Positions 1 through 12,058 of a DNA stretch of 64,000 nt are shown here, piece after piece. The position numbers were made by a program, and so were the translations under genes. Position 1 is the first letter of the stretch. Every line of letters starts with the position of its first letter. The notes under the pieces are model-generated. The model searched no databases, was not told the origin of the DNA, and was given only the letters and a program-made list of their open reading frames with translations. Source of the DNA: Macrostomum hystrix (Eukaryota; Platyhelminthes; Macrostomidae); contig CATNEN010000003.1 of the NCBI GenBank assembly GCA_950097015.1, positions 13,063,001-13,127,000 of the forward strand, given 5' to 3'.

Positions 1-3000
1 TGACATGTCTGCGGCGGCGGCGGCAGTGGCGGAGGCGGCTTCGGCGGCGCAATCGGTTGATAAGGCAGTTGCCACGGTAACTGAACCTGCGGCTGCGGCC
101 GCGGCGGTGGCAGATGAATCAGCGGTGCCAGATGCTGAACTGGCTGATGCTGACGAGACTGAATTGTGTCTGGTGTCACCGCAGTTGATTGGTCGGCGGC
201 ACAGCTGATTAAGTGGCGAGAAGGCGGTGTTACTCGCGATTAAATATTTTGGACACGATTAAATATGTTGGCCTTGATAGAGAAAGTTAGACAGAAATAA
301 ACATGTTAGACATGAATGAATATGTTAGACAGAAATAAACATAGTACACAAGAATGAAAATGTTAGACAATAATGAACATGTTAGACATGAATGAACATG
401 TTAGACAATAATGAACATGTTAGACATGAATGAAGATGTTAGACAATAATTAACATATTAGATATGAATGAACATGTTAGACATCATCTGAACATTTTAG
501 TTTCGAAATAAAACGTTTGGCAAGAATGATTAAGTAAGAAATGAACTTAAATGTGATTGTACTGTCTAAAATGAACATGTTAGATAGCACATGTTAGACT
601 GTGCATGTTAGACATTACATGTTAGACTGTGCATGTTAGACAGTAGATGTTAGACAGTAGATGTTAGACAGTGCATGTTAGACAGTAGATTTTAGACTGT
701 ACATATTAGACAGTAGACGTTAGACAGTACATGTTAGACAGTGCATGTTAGACAGTGCATGTTAGACAGTGCATGTTAGACAGTGCATTTTAGACAGTGC
801 ATGTTAGACAGTACATGTTAGACAGTGCATGTTAGACAGTACATGTTAGACAGTGCATGTTAGACAGTACATGTTAGACAGGCATGTTAGACATTAGATT
901 TTAGACTGTACATATTAGACAGTAGACGTTAGACAGTAGATGTTAGACAGTGCATGTTAGACAGTGCATGTTAGACAGTGCATGTTAGACAGTGCATTTT
1001 AGACAGTGCATGTTAGACAGTACATGTTAGACAGTGCATGTTAGACAGTACATGTTAGACAGTGCATGTTAGACAGTACATGTTAGACAGGCATGTTAGA
1101 CATTAGATTTTAGACTGTACATATTAGACAGTAGACGTTAGACAGTAGATGTTAGACAGTGCATGTTAGACAGTGCATGTTAGACAGTGCATGTTAGACA
1201 GTACATGTTAGACAGTGCATGTTAGACAGTGCATGTTAGACATTAGATTTTAGACTGTACATATTAGACAGTAGACGTTAGACAGTAGATGTTAGACAGT
1301 GCATGTTAGACAGTGCATGTTAGACAGTGCATGTTAGACAGTACATGTTAGACAGTACATGTTAGACATTAGATTTTAGACAGTAGATGTTAGACAGTGC
1401 ATGTTAGACAGTGCATGTTAGACAGTACATGTTAGACTGTGCATGTTAGACAGTAGATGTTAGACAGTATGTTAGACAGTGCATGTTAGACAGTACATGT
1501 TAGACAGTGCATGTTAGACATTAGATTTTAGTCTTTACATATTAGACAGTAGACGTTAGACAGTAGATGTTAGACAGTGCATGTTAGACAGTGCATGTTA
1601 GACAGTGCATGTTAGACAGTACATGTTAGACAGTACATGTTAGACATTAGATTTTAGACAGTAGATGTTAGACAGTGCATGTTAGACAGTGCATGTTAGA
1701 CAGTACATGTTAGACTGTGCATGTTAGACAGTAGATGTTAGACAGTATGTTAGACAGTGCATGTTAGACAGTACATGTTAGACAGTGCATGTTAGACATT
1801 AGATTTTAGTCTTTACATATTAGACAGTAGACGTTAGACAGTAGATGTTAGACAGTGCATGTTAGACAGTACATGTTAGACTGTGCATGTTAGACAGTAG
1901 ACGTTAGACTGCACATGTTAGGTCTCACTCCTCACCTATTATCAGATAATTTCTTCTGCTTTCGCCTCTGTTTCCTCTTGGCGGCGGAGGCCAGCGGAAC
2001 CTCGGGCATGCTGCCATCAGGGTTCAGTGTGGCAGCTGGAGCGTGTCCATACTTCTTCAAGTGCTGCCTGAGTGAGTGGCAATATTTGCTAGCGTAGCCG
2101 CAGTCGCGACACCGATGCTGGTAGACATTGGTGTGCGATTTCAGATGCGAATTCAGCATACTCCGATTGACGCACTGATAATTGCATTTGCCGCATTTGT
2201 ATGGCTTTGAACCGAAGTGATTGCGAATGTGGTACTCCAAATGGTGCTTGTACTCGGTGACGAATGGACACTTGGGGCACTGCAGCATCCTGGCAGCTTT
2301 GATGTGGGATCTGGCGTGCTCCCAGAAGGCGGTCTTGTCAAGCGCTGTGAATGAGCATTGTTTGCAGCGCAACAGCTTCGGTCCGGTAGCTCGGCCAGTG
2401 TAGGTTGGCGGCGGCACGTCGCTGTGAAAGTCGCGAACGTGCCGACGCAACCGACCGCCGGTCCGGCATTTGTAGTCGCATTTCGGGCATTGCTGATCGT
2501 AGTGCGTGCCCATGTGCTGGCGGAATGCCTCGCGGCTAATGCCTGATATTGTAACCAATTTTTTGCCCTCTTTAATTTGCATTTTTTTTTCGTAGCCGTA
2601 TTACTGAAGGCTGCGTACGGCTGTTCAGTCCATGGACAGGACCGAATTTCTACGCTCAGCTAATAATAATAATTGCATGAGGGCTGCGGACAATGACACA
2701 TCATTGGGTGACAGCCTAGGTTGTAGCCTAGTGGTTAGAGCGTCGGACTCACGACTTGAAGGTCGGGGGTTCGATTCCCGACTCCACTGGAACAATTTGT
2801 GTCCTTTAGCAAGACACTTAACTCTGCATTGCTTCAGTTCACCCAGCTGTTAAATGGGTACCAGCATCAGCTGGGATAATTGAAGGTGGGTGTGGCGTCC
2901 CCCCAGTCCATGGACTGAACAGCTGTACGCAGCCTTCAGATGCGCCGCGCATTAGCTGCGGCTGTGCTGTCGGCTGCACATCTGGCCCAATTGGGGCAGG

Positions 3001-5728
3001 TGTAATAAATAAAAAAATAATAATTGGGTGACACTAAACCCGCAGCCAGCGATGAGGCAATTCTGCCCATTCCGCTGACTCCTGGGCACACGCTCACACA
3101 GGTGTGTACATCTGCCTTGACTTTCTCATCTTCAGGCAGTGTACACTCTCACTGTGCCTTGGAGGTTGGACCTCAACGGCTTAAATTGCACGACACGCCA
3201 CAAGCCTTCTCTCCGCGGCTGCGCCCCAAATAAATGTGGCCTCGCCGCGGAATCGAGCTCAGGACCTTTGGTGCACGAGGCAAACGCGGTATATTAATTT
3301 AGTTACCAATTGCACAAAAGGTTTTAGACAAAAAAACTACTCAGGAGCCTTGTTGTTTTACTCCTACTGGTCAAACAAATTAAGACACAAATAACTAGAA
3401 GTGTGCCAATTTTTTTAACATTCTTCTCTCTTTTTTATGTTTAAAACAGAGTTTGAAGACAACGCGAAATCGTGACCGCTGAATCGTGTATCATAGACCG
3501 TATAATTCAAATTGACACATTCCCCGACCCTTTGGCTCCGATTCTGACACTGGTCAGACAGACTCCCCTTGTCCGTCTTTTTTTCCTGTTTCTTTTCTAG
3601 TTTTTCCAGCAAAAAATCCTGAAAACATTTCTAGAAAGTGGCACGACTGGACTATGTTCTCCCAACAAAATTACCATTTTTTGCCAAACGGGAACAGAAA
3701 ATTTTCGTGTTTTTCAGAACGCCAGCTGCAGATTCTGAGAGAAGAAATTCTTCAACTAGAAAAGTCACGATTTCAAATTTTAATTCTGGCAGGCAACAGG
3801 AGTGAACAGTGGCATCCGCTTCTTTGCCAAAATATTTTCGATTTTTTTCTACATTTTTAAATTGGGGTTAGGATTTTTCCTACTGGGATTTGGGATCTGG
3901 GATTTGGGATCGCGTGGTATCTAAAATTTGTTGAATTGTAAATGGAGATTTCGGAATCTTGAATGGGATTTTGGGATCTTTGGATTTTGAATTTTGGGAT
4001 CTTTGGATTTTGAATTTTGGGATCTTTGGATTCTGAATTTTGGGATCTTTAGATTCTGAATTTTGGGATCTTTGGATTCTGAATTTTGGGATCTTTGGAT
4101 TTTAAATGGGATTTTGGGATCTTCTTAATCTGAATTTTGGGGTTTTGGGTGGGATTTGCGGATCTTCGGATTCTGAATGGGATTTATGAATAACAGTAGT
4201 TATTTATCATCCAATTTCATACAACTAAACTCAACACAATCAGCTTATCTAGGACTCAAAAAATCTAGTTGCTCCTCACCAGTGTACTCGCACAGGTGGC
4301 AGGCAAATATTCCACTGGCGTCTGCTGATCCGTCAGCCGCGGCCGCAGCTTCAGCCTTGAACACTGCGGCGTCCTGATCTTCGTCGTCGTCATCATCGTC
4401 GTCCTCGGTGTCGTCGACAAAGTCCTCCTCAACTTGTCCTTCTCGGTCGTCGGCATCAAATCGAAAATAATCGCCGTCGCTGGCGGATTCGTCTGTTACT
4501 GGGGCGTTGCCAGGCGCCGGCGTTGCCATAGCAACCATTGGAAGAGATTTAGGCGACGAATCTTTCACTGCGACTGCGACAAAATTGACGGCTGCCTCCA
4601 GACTGCCGGGTCGTTCGTCGCAGGAACGGAGCCTTTCGGGATCTGAGAATTCGCCAGATTGAAGGTCGAAGCCATCAGCGTCCTGATTGTCGAATTCCGA
4701 GGGACTGTCAAGGAGTGGTCAAACTAATTATTAGAAGCATTTAATAATTTTATCTCTAACAGCCTGACACAGTATCTAACAGTCTGACACAGTATCTAAC
4801 AGACTGACACAGTATCTAACAGACTGACACAGTATCTAACAGGCTCACAAAGTATCTAACAGTCTGACACAGTATCTAACAGGCTCACAAAGTATCTAAC
4901 AGCCTGACACAGTGTCTAACAGTCTGACACAGTATCTAACAGCCTGACACAGTATCTAACAGTCTGACACAGTATCTAACAGACTGACACAGTATCTAAC
5001 AGTCTGACACAGTATCTAACAGGCTCACACAGTATCTAACAGTCTGACACAGTATCTAACAGGCTCACAAAGTATCTAACAGCCTGACACAGTGTCTAAC
5101 AGTCTGACACAGTATCTAACAGTCTGACACAGTATCTAACAGTCTGACACAGTATCTAACAGGCTCACACAGTATCTAACAGTCTGACACAGTATCTAAC
5201 AGGCTCACACAGTATCTAACAGTCTGACACAGTATCTAACAGGCTCACACAGTATCTAACACGCTCACACAGTAGCTAACAGTCTGACACAGTATCTAAC
5301 AGTCTGACACAATATCTAACAGTCTGACACAATATCTAACAGTCTGACACAGTACCTAACAGTCTGACACAATAGCTAACAGTCTGACACAATAGCTAAC
5401 AGTCTGACACAGTATCTAACAGCCTGACACAGTATCTAACAGTCTGACACAGTATCTAACAGTCTGACACAGTACCTAACAGTCTGACACAATAGCTAAC
5501 AGTCTGACACAATAGCTAACAGTCTGACACAATAGCTAACAGTCTGACACAGTATCTAACAGTCTGACACAGTATCTAACAGTCTGACACAGTATCTAAC
5601 AAGAAGAAAATATTTACGACCTACCAGTTCACAGCATCGCAATCTCGCTCAGTACAGTCTGTGACGCGATGAAAGCTTCCTTGACTATTGAGCCTGTCAG
5701 ACAACAGCGCATTGACGGGTGTAAACAT
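1..5728 (-). CDS. hb: Hunchback-type C2H2 zinc-finger transcription factor, C-terminus beyond the window
   Basis: DNA-binding transcription factor of the Hunchback family, acting in the nucleus. Inferred exons on the minus strand: 5728-5625, 4704-4280, 2542-1936 and 204-1 (partial). Phases 2, 1 and 2 match at every junction. Exon 1 starts at an ATG with an in-frame stop upstream. Exon 2 is acidic, with an Asp run. Six C2H2 fingers are visible: finger 1 (CHLCEYT, then AFRQHMGTH) is split by intron 2, finger 2 follows, then the four-finger block typical of the family, including [27 protein letters not shown] and [14 protein letters not shown]. Exon 4 reads as a Pro/Gln-rich linker (…[10 protein letters not shown]…). 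The family's C-terminal finger pair would lie outside the window. Two N-terminal fingers suggest the fuller ancestral arrangement. Family identity is very secure; exons 1 and 4 rest on phase and composition only. The codon once taken as a stop after KLSDN spans an AG|GTGAGG donor. Confidence 0.88.
210..1925. repeat. 14-nt minisatellite in hunchback intron 3
   Basis: Tandem copies of about 14 nt (GTTAGACAGTGCAT and variants) fill the intron between the zinc-finger exon and the Pro/Gln-rich exon. The first 300 bases are a looser version with longer spacers (GTTAGACATGAATGAACAT). A divergent block containing AGATTTTAGACTGTACAT recurs several times, so there is a higher-order repeat of roughly 140-280 nt. 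Confidence 0.95.
2603..2637 (-). mobile_element. 3' fragment of tRNA-SINE family A
   Basis: Inverted copy of the 3' body of the SINE at 2714-3022 (shared core GTCCATGGACTGAACAGC, read on the minus strand). It lies about 80 bases before that element, so the two could fold back on each other in the hunchback intron 2 RNA. Confidence 0.7.
2680..3295 (-). mobile_element. SINE family C copy, interrupted by SINE A
   Basis: Sequence similar to the copies at 27410, 33768, 42805 and 54826. Shared landmarks are CCGCAGCCAGCGATGAGGC, CTTGGAGGTTGG, TTGCACGAC and CTCGCCGCGGAATCGAGCTC. Read on the minus strand, the last block resembles a tRNA B box (GAGCTCGATTCCG), so this looks like a tRNA-derived SINE whose head is at the right end. 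Its left part is split by the SINE A insertion at 2714-3022. Confidence 0.7.
2714..3022 (+). mobile_element. tRNA-derived SINE family A, full-length, with target duplication
   Basis: The tRNA-like head has an A box (TAGCCTAGTGG) and a B box (GGTTCGATTCC) at about 2724-2792. The body contains GTGTCCTTTAGCAAGACACT and CCCAGCTGTTAAATGGGTAC, which resemble the conserved central domains of widespread animal SINEs. It ends in an A/T-rich tail (AATAAATAAAAAAATAAT). The 11-nt direct repeats ATTGGGTGACA at 2703-2713 and 3023-3033 are a target-site duplication. The head is a retroposon promoter, not a functional tRNA gene. Confidence 0.88.
3296..3880. other. Intron sequence without recognised features
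   Basis: Part of hunchback intron 2 between the SINEs and the 23-nt array. Short open frames on both strands are not recognisable and lack splice context. Confidence 0.6.
3880..4190. repeat. 23-nt minisatellite in hunchback intron 2
   Basis: About a dozen units of 22-24 nt built on GGGATCTTTGGATTCTGAAT, degenerating at both ends. It lies about 100 nt from the intron's donor (4279) on the minus strand. Confidence 0.9.
4741..5604. repeat. 20-nt minisatellite filling hunchback intron 1
   Basis: About 43 units of exactly 20 nt (TCTAACAGTCTGACACAGTA) in unbroken register, with variants at a few fixed positions (AGTCTGACAC, AGGCTCACAA, AGCCTGACAC). It takes up nearly all of the inferred 920-nt intron (5624-4705), leaving about 20 nt on the donor side and about 35 nt on the acceptor side. 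Confidence 0.97.
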
Positions 5729-6261
5729 TCTTTCCTCTCGACCCGCGAAATTGTCTGTCGTTCTCTAGTCTATCTTTTGAGAACGAGTTTTAGATTCTTT
5801 GTCTTCTCGCTGTCTGCTTCTATAGAAGAAGTAGAAAAAGATAGTATGTTCTCTTGCTCACCTTTTCTACCTGACCTGTCTCTCTCTTTCTGTGAAAACT
5901 CTTTAAAAAGCGTACGCCAAGCCCCTCGCTACTGCAGGATTACCTCACACTTTGTCTCCTATCTGCCTCCAACCGCGAGAAGCCTCTCTGACCCCCCCCT
6001 TAGCGAAACTGTCCACCTCATATCTCTGACGCAATCAGACCAGACTTCTGACCAATGAAGGCTGTCGTCTCTCGCACCCCAAAACCCAATTTTTGGTCGC
6101 GTCTGGTCAAGCCATAGCTAGTAGAAATGTGTGGCTTTCTGATTGCAACGTTTTCTCTCTATGGTTTTGTCTTTCATTGGTTGGTGTTGCCGTGTCTCAG
6201 TTGCTATCTTGACTGGCTTTTTAGAACTAATTGAGACTGAGTCTCTTGGTGGTTTAGTTAG
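5729..6261. other. Upstream flank of hunchback
   Basis: Unique sequence just upstream of the inferred hunchback ATG, so it should hold the 5'UTR and proximal promoter. CCAAT-like motifs appear near 6050 and 6175 (ATTGG). A 129-codon open frame on the plus strand (5669-6058) overlaps hunchback exon 1 in antisense. It resembles nothing I know and is probably chance. Confidence 0.5.
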
Positions 6262-6715
6262 TCACCGAGTGAGAGAGAGTGGGAGAGAAGGAGAGGAATA
6301 GAGGGGGAGAAGGAGAGGAATAGAGGGGGAGAAGGAGAGGAAAGGGAGAGAAGAAGAGGAAAGGGAGAGAAGAAGAGGGAAAGAAGGAGAGGGAGAGAAG
6401 GAGAGGGAGAGAAGGAGAGGGAGAGAAGGAGAGGTAGAGAAGGAGAGGGAGAGAAGGAGAGGGAGAGAAGTAGAGGGAGAGAAGGAGAGGTAAAGAAGGA
6501 GAGGGAGAGAAGGAGAGGGAGAGAAGGAGAGGGAGAGAAGGAGAGGTAGATAAGGAGAGGGAGAGGGAGAGAGAAGGAGAGGGAGAGAGAAGGAGAGGTA
6601 GAGAAGGAGAGCGAGAGAAAGAGAGGGAGAGAAGGAGAGGTAGAGAAGGAGAGGGAGAGAAGGAGAGGGAGAGAAGGAGAGGGAGAGAAGGAGAAGGAGA
6701 GAGGCAGTCAAAGGC
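6262..6715. repeat. Purine-strand GA-rich array
   Basis: Units of about 12 nt (GAGAAGGAGAGG, GAGAAGGAGAGGGA) forming a 450-nt pure purine strand. Such tracts can adopt triplex DNA. The long minus-strand frame (Leu/Ser/Pro repeats) is a by-product of the repeat. Confidence 0.95.
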
Positions 6716-6719
6716 GGTA

Positions 6720-7304
6720 GAGAATATTTAGAATATGAATATAGGTAGTCGAGCAAATTAAGCAGAAAAAGAGAGCAAAAAATAATATTGCTATATAATT
6801 GATCAGGTTTTTATTTGCTAACACAGATTTAATTTCCAGTGTTGCGCAGTTGAATAAGATTATAAGACAGCTTTTGTCATCTCCCCGCTAGGCAATTAAT
6901 CATCTGTGTCTGCGTCTACTTCTGTGCGTGTGGCGCAACAGAAAATTCCTACTTTTTTTCGCCCCCAGAGGTGATATCGAATTTCCCGTTGAATTCTTGA
7001 TCAAGGTCCGTTTTATTTCTTCGCCCTAATTTTTTGTTGCGTTAGTGGGGCGAGCTTCCATTCTATTTGTTGTTTAACTGAAACTTAGGAAAATGCTTAA
7101 CCCAGTGTGGTTGCGCAATCATTAAAGGATGTCATTAATTTTTTGTTTAAAAAAACCAACTACGATTAGCAACATGCAGCAACATAAAATAACAACTGAA
7201 TAGAAAATAGTTATCAAGTTAAGTCAGGTATATTGGTATTATTATGGCAGAGTTAGAGAACGTACATTATTTCTTTTATCTTGGACTTGATTTGATAGTA
7301 CGAG
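6720..7304. other. Unique spacer between arrays
   Basis: AT-rich, no recognisable gene. Contains a perfect TTGCGCAA at 7111-7118 and one-mismatch versions near 6842 and 6941. Confidence 0.6.
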
Positions 7305-8012
7305 AGGGGTAGATAGAGAGGGTATATAGAGAGAGAGGGTGTATAGAGAGAGGGTGTATAGAGAGAGGTAGATAGAGAGAGAGGGTGTATAGAGAGAGGT
7401 AGATAGAGAGAGGGTGTATGGAGAGAGGGTAGATAGAGAGAGGGTGTATAGAGAGAGGTTGGATAGAGAGAGGGTAGATAGAGAGAGAGTAGATAGAGAG
7501 GAAGGGTAGATACAGATAGAGGGTAGATAGGGAGAGAGGGTAGATTGAGAGAGAGGGTAGACAGAGAGAGAGGGTAGATAGAGAGAGAGGGGGTAGATTG
7601 AGAGAGAGGGTAGATTGAGAGAGAGAGGGTAGATTGAGAGAGAGAGGGTAGATTGAGAGAGAGAGGGTAGATAGAGAGAGAGGGTAGATAGAGAGAGAGG
7701 GTAGATAGAGAGAGAGGGTGTATAGAGAGAGGGTGTATAGAGAGAGGGTGTATAGAGAGAGGGTGTATAGAGAGAGGGTGTATAGAGAGAGGTTGGATAG
7801 AGAGAGGGTAGATAGAGAGAGAGTAGATAGAGAGGAAGGGTAGATACAGATAGAGGGTAGATAGGGAGAGAGGGTAGATTGAGAGAGAGGGTAGACAGAG
7901 AGAGAGGGTAGATAGAGAGAGAGGGGGTAGATTGAGAGAGAGGGTAGATTGAGAGAGAGAGGGTAGATTGAGAGAGAGAGGGTAGATTGAGAGAGAGAGG
8001 GTAGATAGATAG
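7305..8012. repeat. GA-rich minisatellite with higher-order duplication
   Basis: Units of GAGAGAGGGTAGATAGAGAG and GAGAGAGGGTGTATA, 14-24 nt long. A block of about 200 nt starting at GAGGTTGGATAGAGAG occurs twice almost identically (from about 7455 and from about 7791), showing segmental duplication inside the array. Confidence 0.95.
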
Positions 8013-8814
8013 AAGTTAGATTAGAGAGGTACGTTGGTAGGTACTAGTAAACAGTAACTAGACAGTTGTAGAGATTTTGAGAAGACTCACAAGCACGCAG
8101 TCAATTAAACAATAGATAAATCATGTGAGCATACGAACACACAATGGACTTTAATGTCAAAACATATTTTACAATTCGGTCTGATGAAACTGTAAGCATG
8201 AAAAAAAGTAAAAAAGCAAATAAATATTCTAAATTTATTCCCCTGTTTCAGATCACAATATTCCAGATATCTGCTGTCAAATTAGGGTTGCAAAATCTTT
8301 TACAGAAATCTCAAATCAAAACAACTGATCTAACTTTCTATTGAACAACTGTTGCAGAATATTCTTCTTCGCAACAGCGCACTGACTGACTGCTATCAGT
8401 CACCCACCCCAACCTCCGCGACTGCTACACTTTACCTAAGCGTTGCGCAATAAGGCTAGAAGACATCGTAAAATATGGGAAGTCATATTCGGAACGCTGG
8501 AAAACCAAGGCTAGAACGGAAAAAATGGGTATTTATGATTTATGATTTCCGGTTTACACAGTCGAAAATTTGCAAGTGGCTGATATAAAATTAGTGATAG
8601 AAACTGTAACTTCAAGAACCACTTGTCTGACGACAGGAAGAACTGTGTAAGACTGCAATTAACTTTTAACTTTTCCGTTCGCATGGAAACAGGATTTCGC
8701 TTTGCTAATTGGCGTTTTGGGAACTCCTTGGAGACCTGTGATTCGTTTCATTTTGTCTATGGCCTAAACTAGATTTTTCATGTGAACAACGAACACTTTT
8801 ATACATCAACGAGC
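8013..8814. other. Unique spacer between arrays
   Basis: No recognisable gene. A 66-codon plus frame at 8144 is Lys-rich and unfamiliar. A minus-strand segment of about 75 nt ending at 8440 is open and bounded by AG and GTAAAG, but too short to call. Contains TTGCGCAA at 8443-8450. Confidence 0.5.
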
Positions 8815-9860
8815 TAAATATCACGGTTTACTAAAATTTCAGGATTCACTGAGATCTCACAATTCACTAAAATCCCACAATTCACTAAAATCCCACGATT
8901 CACTAAAATCCCACAATTCAATAAAATCCAACTATTCACTAAAATCCCACGATTCACTAAAATCCTATGATTCACTAAAATCCCACAATTCAATAAAATC
9001 CTATGATTCAATAAAATCCCACGATTCACTAAATCCTACGATTCACTAAAATCCCACGATTCACTAAATCCTACGATTCACTAAAATCCCACGATTCACT
9101 AAATCCGACGATTCACTAAAATCCCACGATTCACTAAATCCTACGATTCACTAAAATCCCACGATTCACTAAATCCTACGATTCACTAAAATCCCACGAT
9201 TCACTAAATCCTACGATTCACTAAAATCCCACGATTCACTAAATCCGACGAGTCACTAAAATCCCACGATTCACTAAATCCTACGATTCACTAAAATCCC
9301 ACGATTCACTAAATCCTACGATTCACTAAAATCCCACGATTCACTAAATCCTACGATTCACTAAAATCCCACGATTCACTAAATCCGACGATTCACTAAA
9401 ATCCCACGATTCACTAAAATCCCACGATTCACTAAAATCCCACGATTCACTAAATCCTACGATTCACTAAAATCCCACGATTCACTAAATCCTACGATTC
9501 ACTAAAATCCCACGATTCACTAAATCCGACGATTCACTAAAATCCCACGATTCACTAAATCCTACGATTCACTAAAATCCCACGATTCACTAAATCCTAC
9601 GATTCACTAAAATCCCACGATTCACTAAATCCTACGATTCACTAAAATCCCACGATTCACTAAATCCGACGATTCACTAAAATCCCACGATTCACTAAAA
9701 TCCCACGATTCACTAAATCCTACGATTCACTAAAATCCCACGATTCACTAAAATCCTATTATTTACTAAAATCCCACGATTCACTAAATCCCACGATTCA
9801 CTAAATCCCACGATTCACTAAATCCTACGATTCACTAGAATCCCACGATTCACTAAATGC
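8815..9860. repeat. 35-nt composite minisatellite
   Basis: Alternating 18-nt (ATTCACTAAAATCCCACG) and 17-nt (ATTCACTAAATCCTACG) half-units giving a 35-nt repeat, about 30 copies. The left 200 nt and the right end have only the 18- or 17-nt type. Confidence 0.96.
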
Positions 9861-10704
9861 ATACTATGATTAGCGGATTCGCTGATTCATTTAACTACTG
9901 GGCATTCTTTTTTACAGCACATTTTTTTCGTTAGTCACTTCAGCAACGCGCTATAGAAATTCAGTGTTCTCAATTCTCCACTCTAGTGTTAAACTTATTC
10001 TTATAGATAAGACATTGCTAATAAGCAATGTACAATTCTTCTTCAAAGCCACTTTTAGCCTTTCAAACATGCTACCGCCTGTATAAGATTTCTGGAGTCT
10101 AAAATAATCTGCTGATATAAAAGCAAAGATAAGTTACAGTGTTTTTTGTTTCCGAGTTCGTCTTATCTATTAGAACTGCGTGGGTTCGTTGTCTGTGTTA
10201 CGCAATACCCACAAGCACAGACTAGGCAACAAACAACAATACCGCAGCAAGCAACTAAGAGACATTAAAAAGAAGAATTGAGAAAGACAATGTGCTTTTC
10301 TAAGATACGTACAGAATGATCGGAATATAGGTCGTATAGCTAGCAAAATGAGATTGTGAAAAAGTTTAAACTAAAACTGACTCACAATTGAACCGGTTTA
10401 GCATAATATGACGAATGTCCAGACACCCCAGAACAGGTTGCGTAATATTGCTGCTATGGTCTAAAGCATTCTTGCTTCATCGCTCTCTTTCTTTTTTCCA
10501 GTTTATTGTTTCGCTTCCTATAGGGGGCCGGGGGGGTGTAGCACCTAACAAAAGCGCATTGCTGACAGGTGAAATTTATTGGCGAAACGTGCAGCTACAC
10601 ACAATGATGCAGCGGTAAAGTAGCACTTGATAAACTGTGCACACGATTTTTGAAATTTTGTTCCTGAACCATCTATCCGCATACTAAACTGTATTACTGT
10701 GGTG
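9861..10704. other. Unique spacer between arrays
   Basis: No recognisable gene. Holds TTACGCAA at 10198-10205 and TTGCGTAA at 10438-10445, the same site in opposite orientations. A G-rich stretch (GGGGGCCGGGGGGG) lies near 10524. Confidence 0.5.
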
Positions 10705-11245
10705 TCTGCCTTTCTAACTGTCCTCTGTCTGTCTGTCTAACTGTCCTCTGTCTGTCTAACTGTCCTCTGTCTGTCTGTCTATCCTCTGTCTGTCTGTCTA
10801 ACTGTCCTCTGTCTGTCTAACTGTCCTCTGTCTGTCTGTCTAACTGTCCTCTGTCTGTCTAACTGTCCTCTGTCTGTCTAACTGTCCTCTGTCTGTCTGT
10901 CTAACTGTCCTCTGTCTGTCTAACTGTCCTCTGTCTGTCTGTCTAACTGTCCTCTGTCTGTCTAACTGTCCTCTGTCTGTCTGTCTAATTGTCCTCTGTC
11001 TGTCTGTCTAATTGTCCTCTGTCTGTCTAACTGTCCCCTGTCTGTCTGTCTAACTGTCCTCTGTCTGTCTGTCTGCCTGTCCTCTGTCTGTCTGTCTGTC
11101 TGTCCTCTGTCTGTCTGTCTGTCTGTCCTCTGTCTGTCTGTCTGTCTGTCCTCTGTCTGTCTGTCTGTCTGTCCTCTGTCTGTCTGTCTGTCTGTCCTCT
11201 GTCTGTCTGTCTGTCTGTCCTCTGTCTGTCTGTCTAACTGTCTAG
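10705..11245. repeat. CTGT-rich minisatellite
   Basis: Units of 19 and 23 nt made of CTGTCCT followed by two to four CTGT steps (e.g. CTGTCCTCTGTCTGTCTAA). The right half becomes a regular CTGTCCTCTGTCTGTCTGTC pattern. Low-complexity minus-strand frame (RQTDRQ repeats) is spurious. Confidence 0.95.
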
Positions 11246-12058
11246 CATGCCTATCTGTTTGGTCCCTCAGTATAAACAGTTGAAGATTTCTCAAGTTTCA
11301 ATAGAACAGACAGCAACCATCAACAGGTGGCTAGGCCTAGCCCTTGGCTATGTTGCTAAGCTGCCTAGCAGATATTTGATGACGTCATTGAGGCCCTTGG
11401 CCCGCATCCACTTCCCAATGTCATCGTGATGCAATCAGTGTTACTATAAATTATAATCACAAAGCCATTTTAAAACATTTTTGCAACACGCCAAAACTAT
11501 AAATAAAATTCAGGTCAATAAAATTATAGCACAAATCGACCATCAGAACTTTAACACCGTAGCATGGCTACAGAAAATATCCCTAAAAATGGGAGAATTT
11601 TCGCTTCCCCCAATTCTTCGAGCGGTTGGCCCGCACCGAGCGAGGCAAACAACCCCAGAACGTGACGATTGCTTCCGAAAAATAATTGGGATTTGCGCAA
11701 CGCATCTTATTCCCCACCTCATAGATGTGTGCCTTCCCTACCCAATGCCATCCTAGCCTCTAGTTTTAGAAAAATTGTCTATCATATTTCTCTTTTCGAA
11801 TTTTTCGACCATAGCCGTGCGGAATCAACCGGCTGACGCAATCGTAGCGACAATCCAACTCTACGGAGAAGGTCTACTGCAGTCACACTGCCTAGGATTG
11901 ACAACAAAGACTTCATAGCCTAGGCTAAACATTCATGATCTTTCTACGGTTCGAATTAAACTTGCGCGATGAAGTCAACAGCATGTAACAGGAGCATTTT
12001 TAGCGAAATTTATCCAACATTCCACTGAGAGTTCTCAAGTCTACTTCTCACTCTTTTA
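11246..12058. other. Unique spacer with coding-like segments
   Basis: Two minus-strand segments look somewhat like protein: 11437-11354 (…KGLNDVIKYLLGSLAT then stop) and 11752-11583 (54 open codons containing PNYFSEAIVTFWGC). Neither is recognisable and splice sites are not convincing. Contains TTGCGCAA at 11693-11700. Exons of an unknown gene are possible but unproven. Confidence 0.25.

Noticed and set aside
5-208. Alanine-rich plus-strand protein
   Set aside because: The opposite strand gives a Pro/Gln-rich frame in the phase needed to continue hunchback, which is a better explanation.
2724-2792. Functional tRNA gene
   Set aside because: It is the head of a SINE with a target duplication; the same fused body is found at 31531 and, decayed, at 57095.
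4741-5604. CRISPR array
   Set aside because: The 20-nt units are contiguous without unique spacers, and the genome is eukaryotic.
6262-6756. Leu/Ser/Pro-rich 164-codon minus frame
   Set aside because: Complement of a purine-only repeat; composition is entirely that of the array.
11354-11437. Terminal exon ending KGLNDVIKYLLGSLAT
   Set aside because: Protein-like but short, with no convincing acceptor or partner exon; kept only as a note in the spacer.
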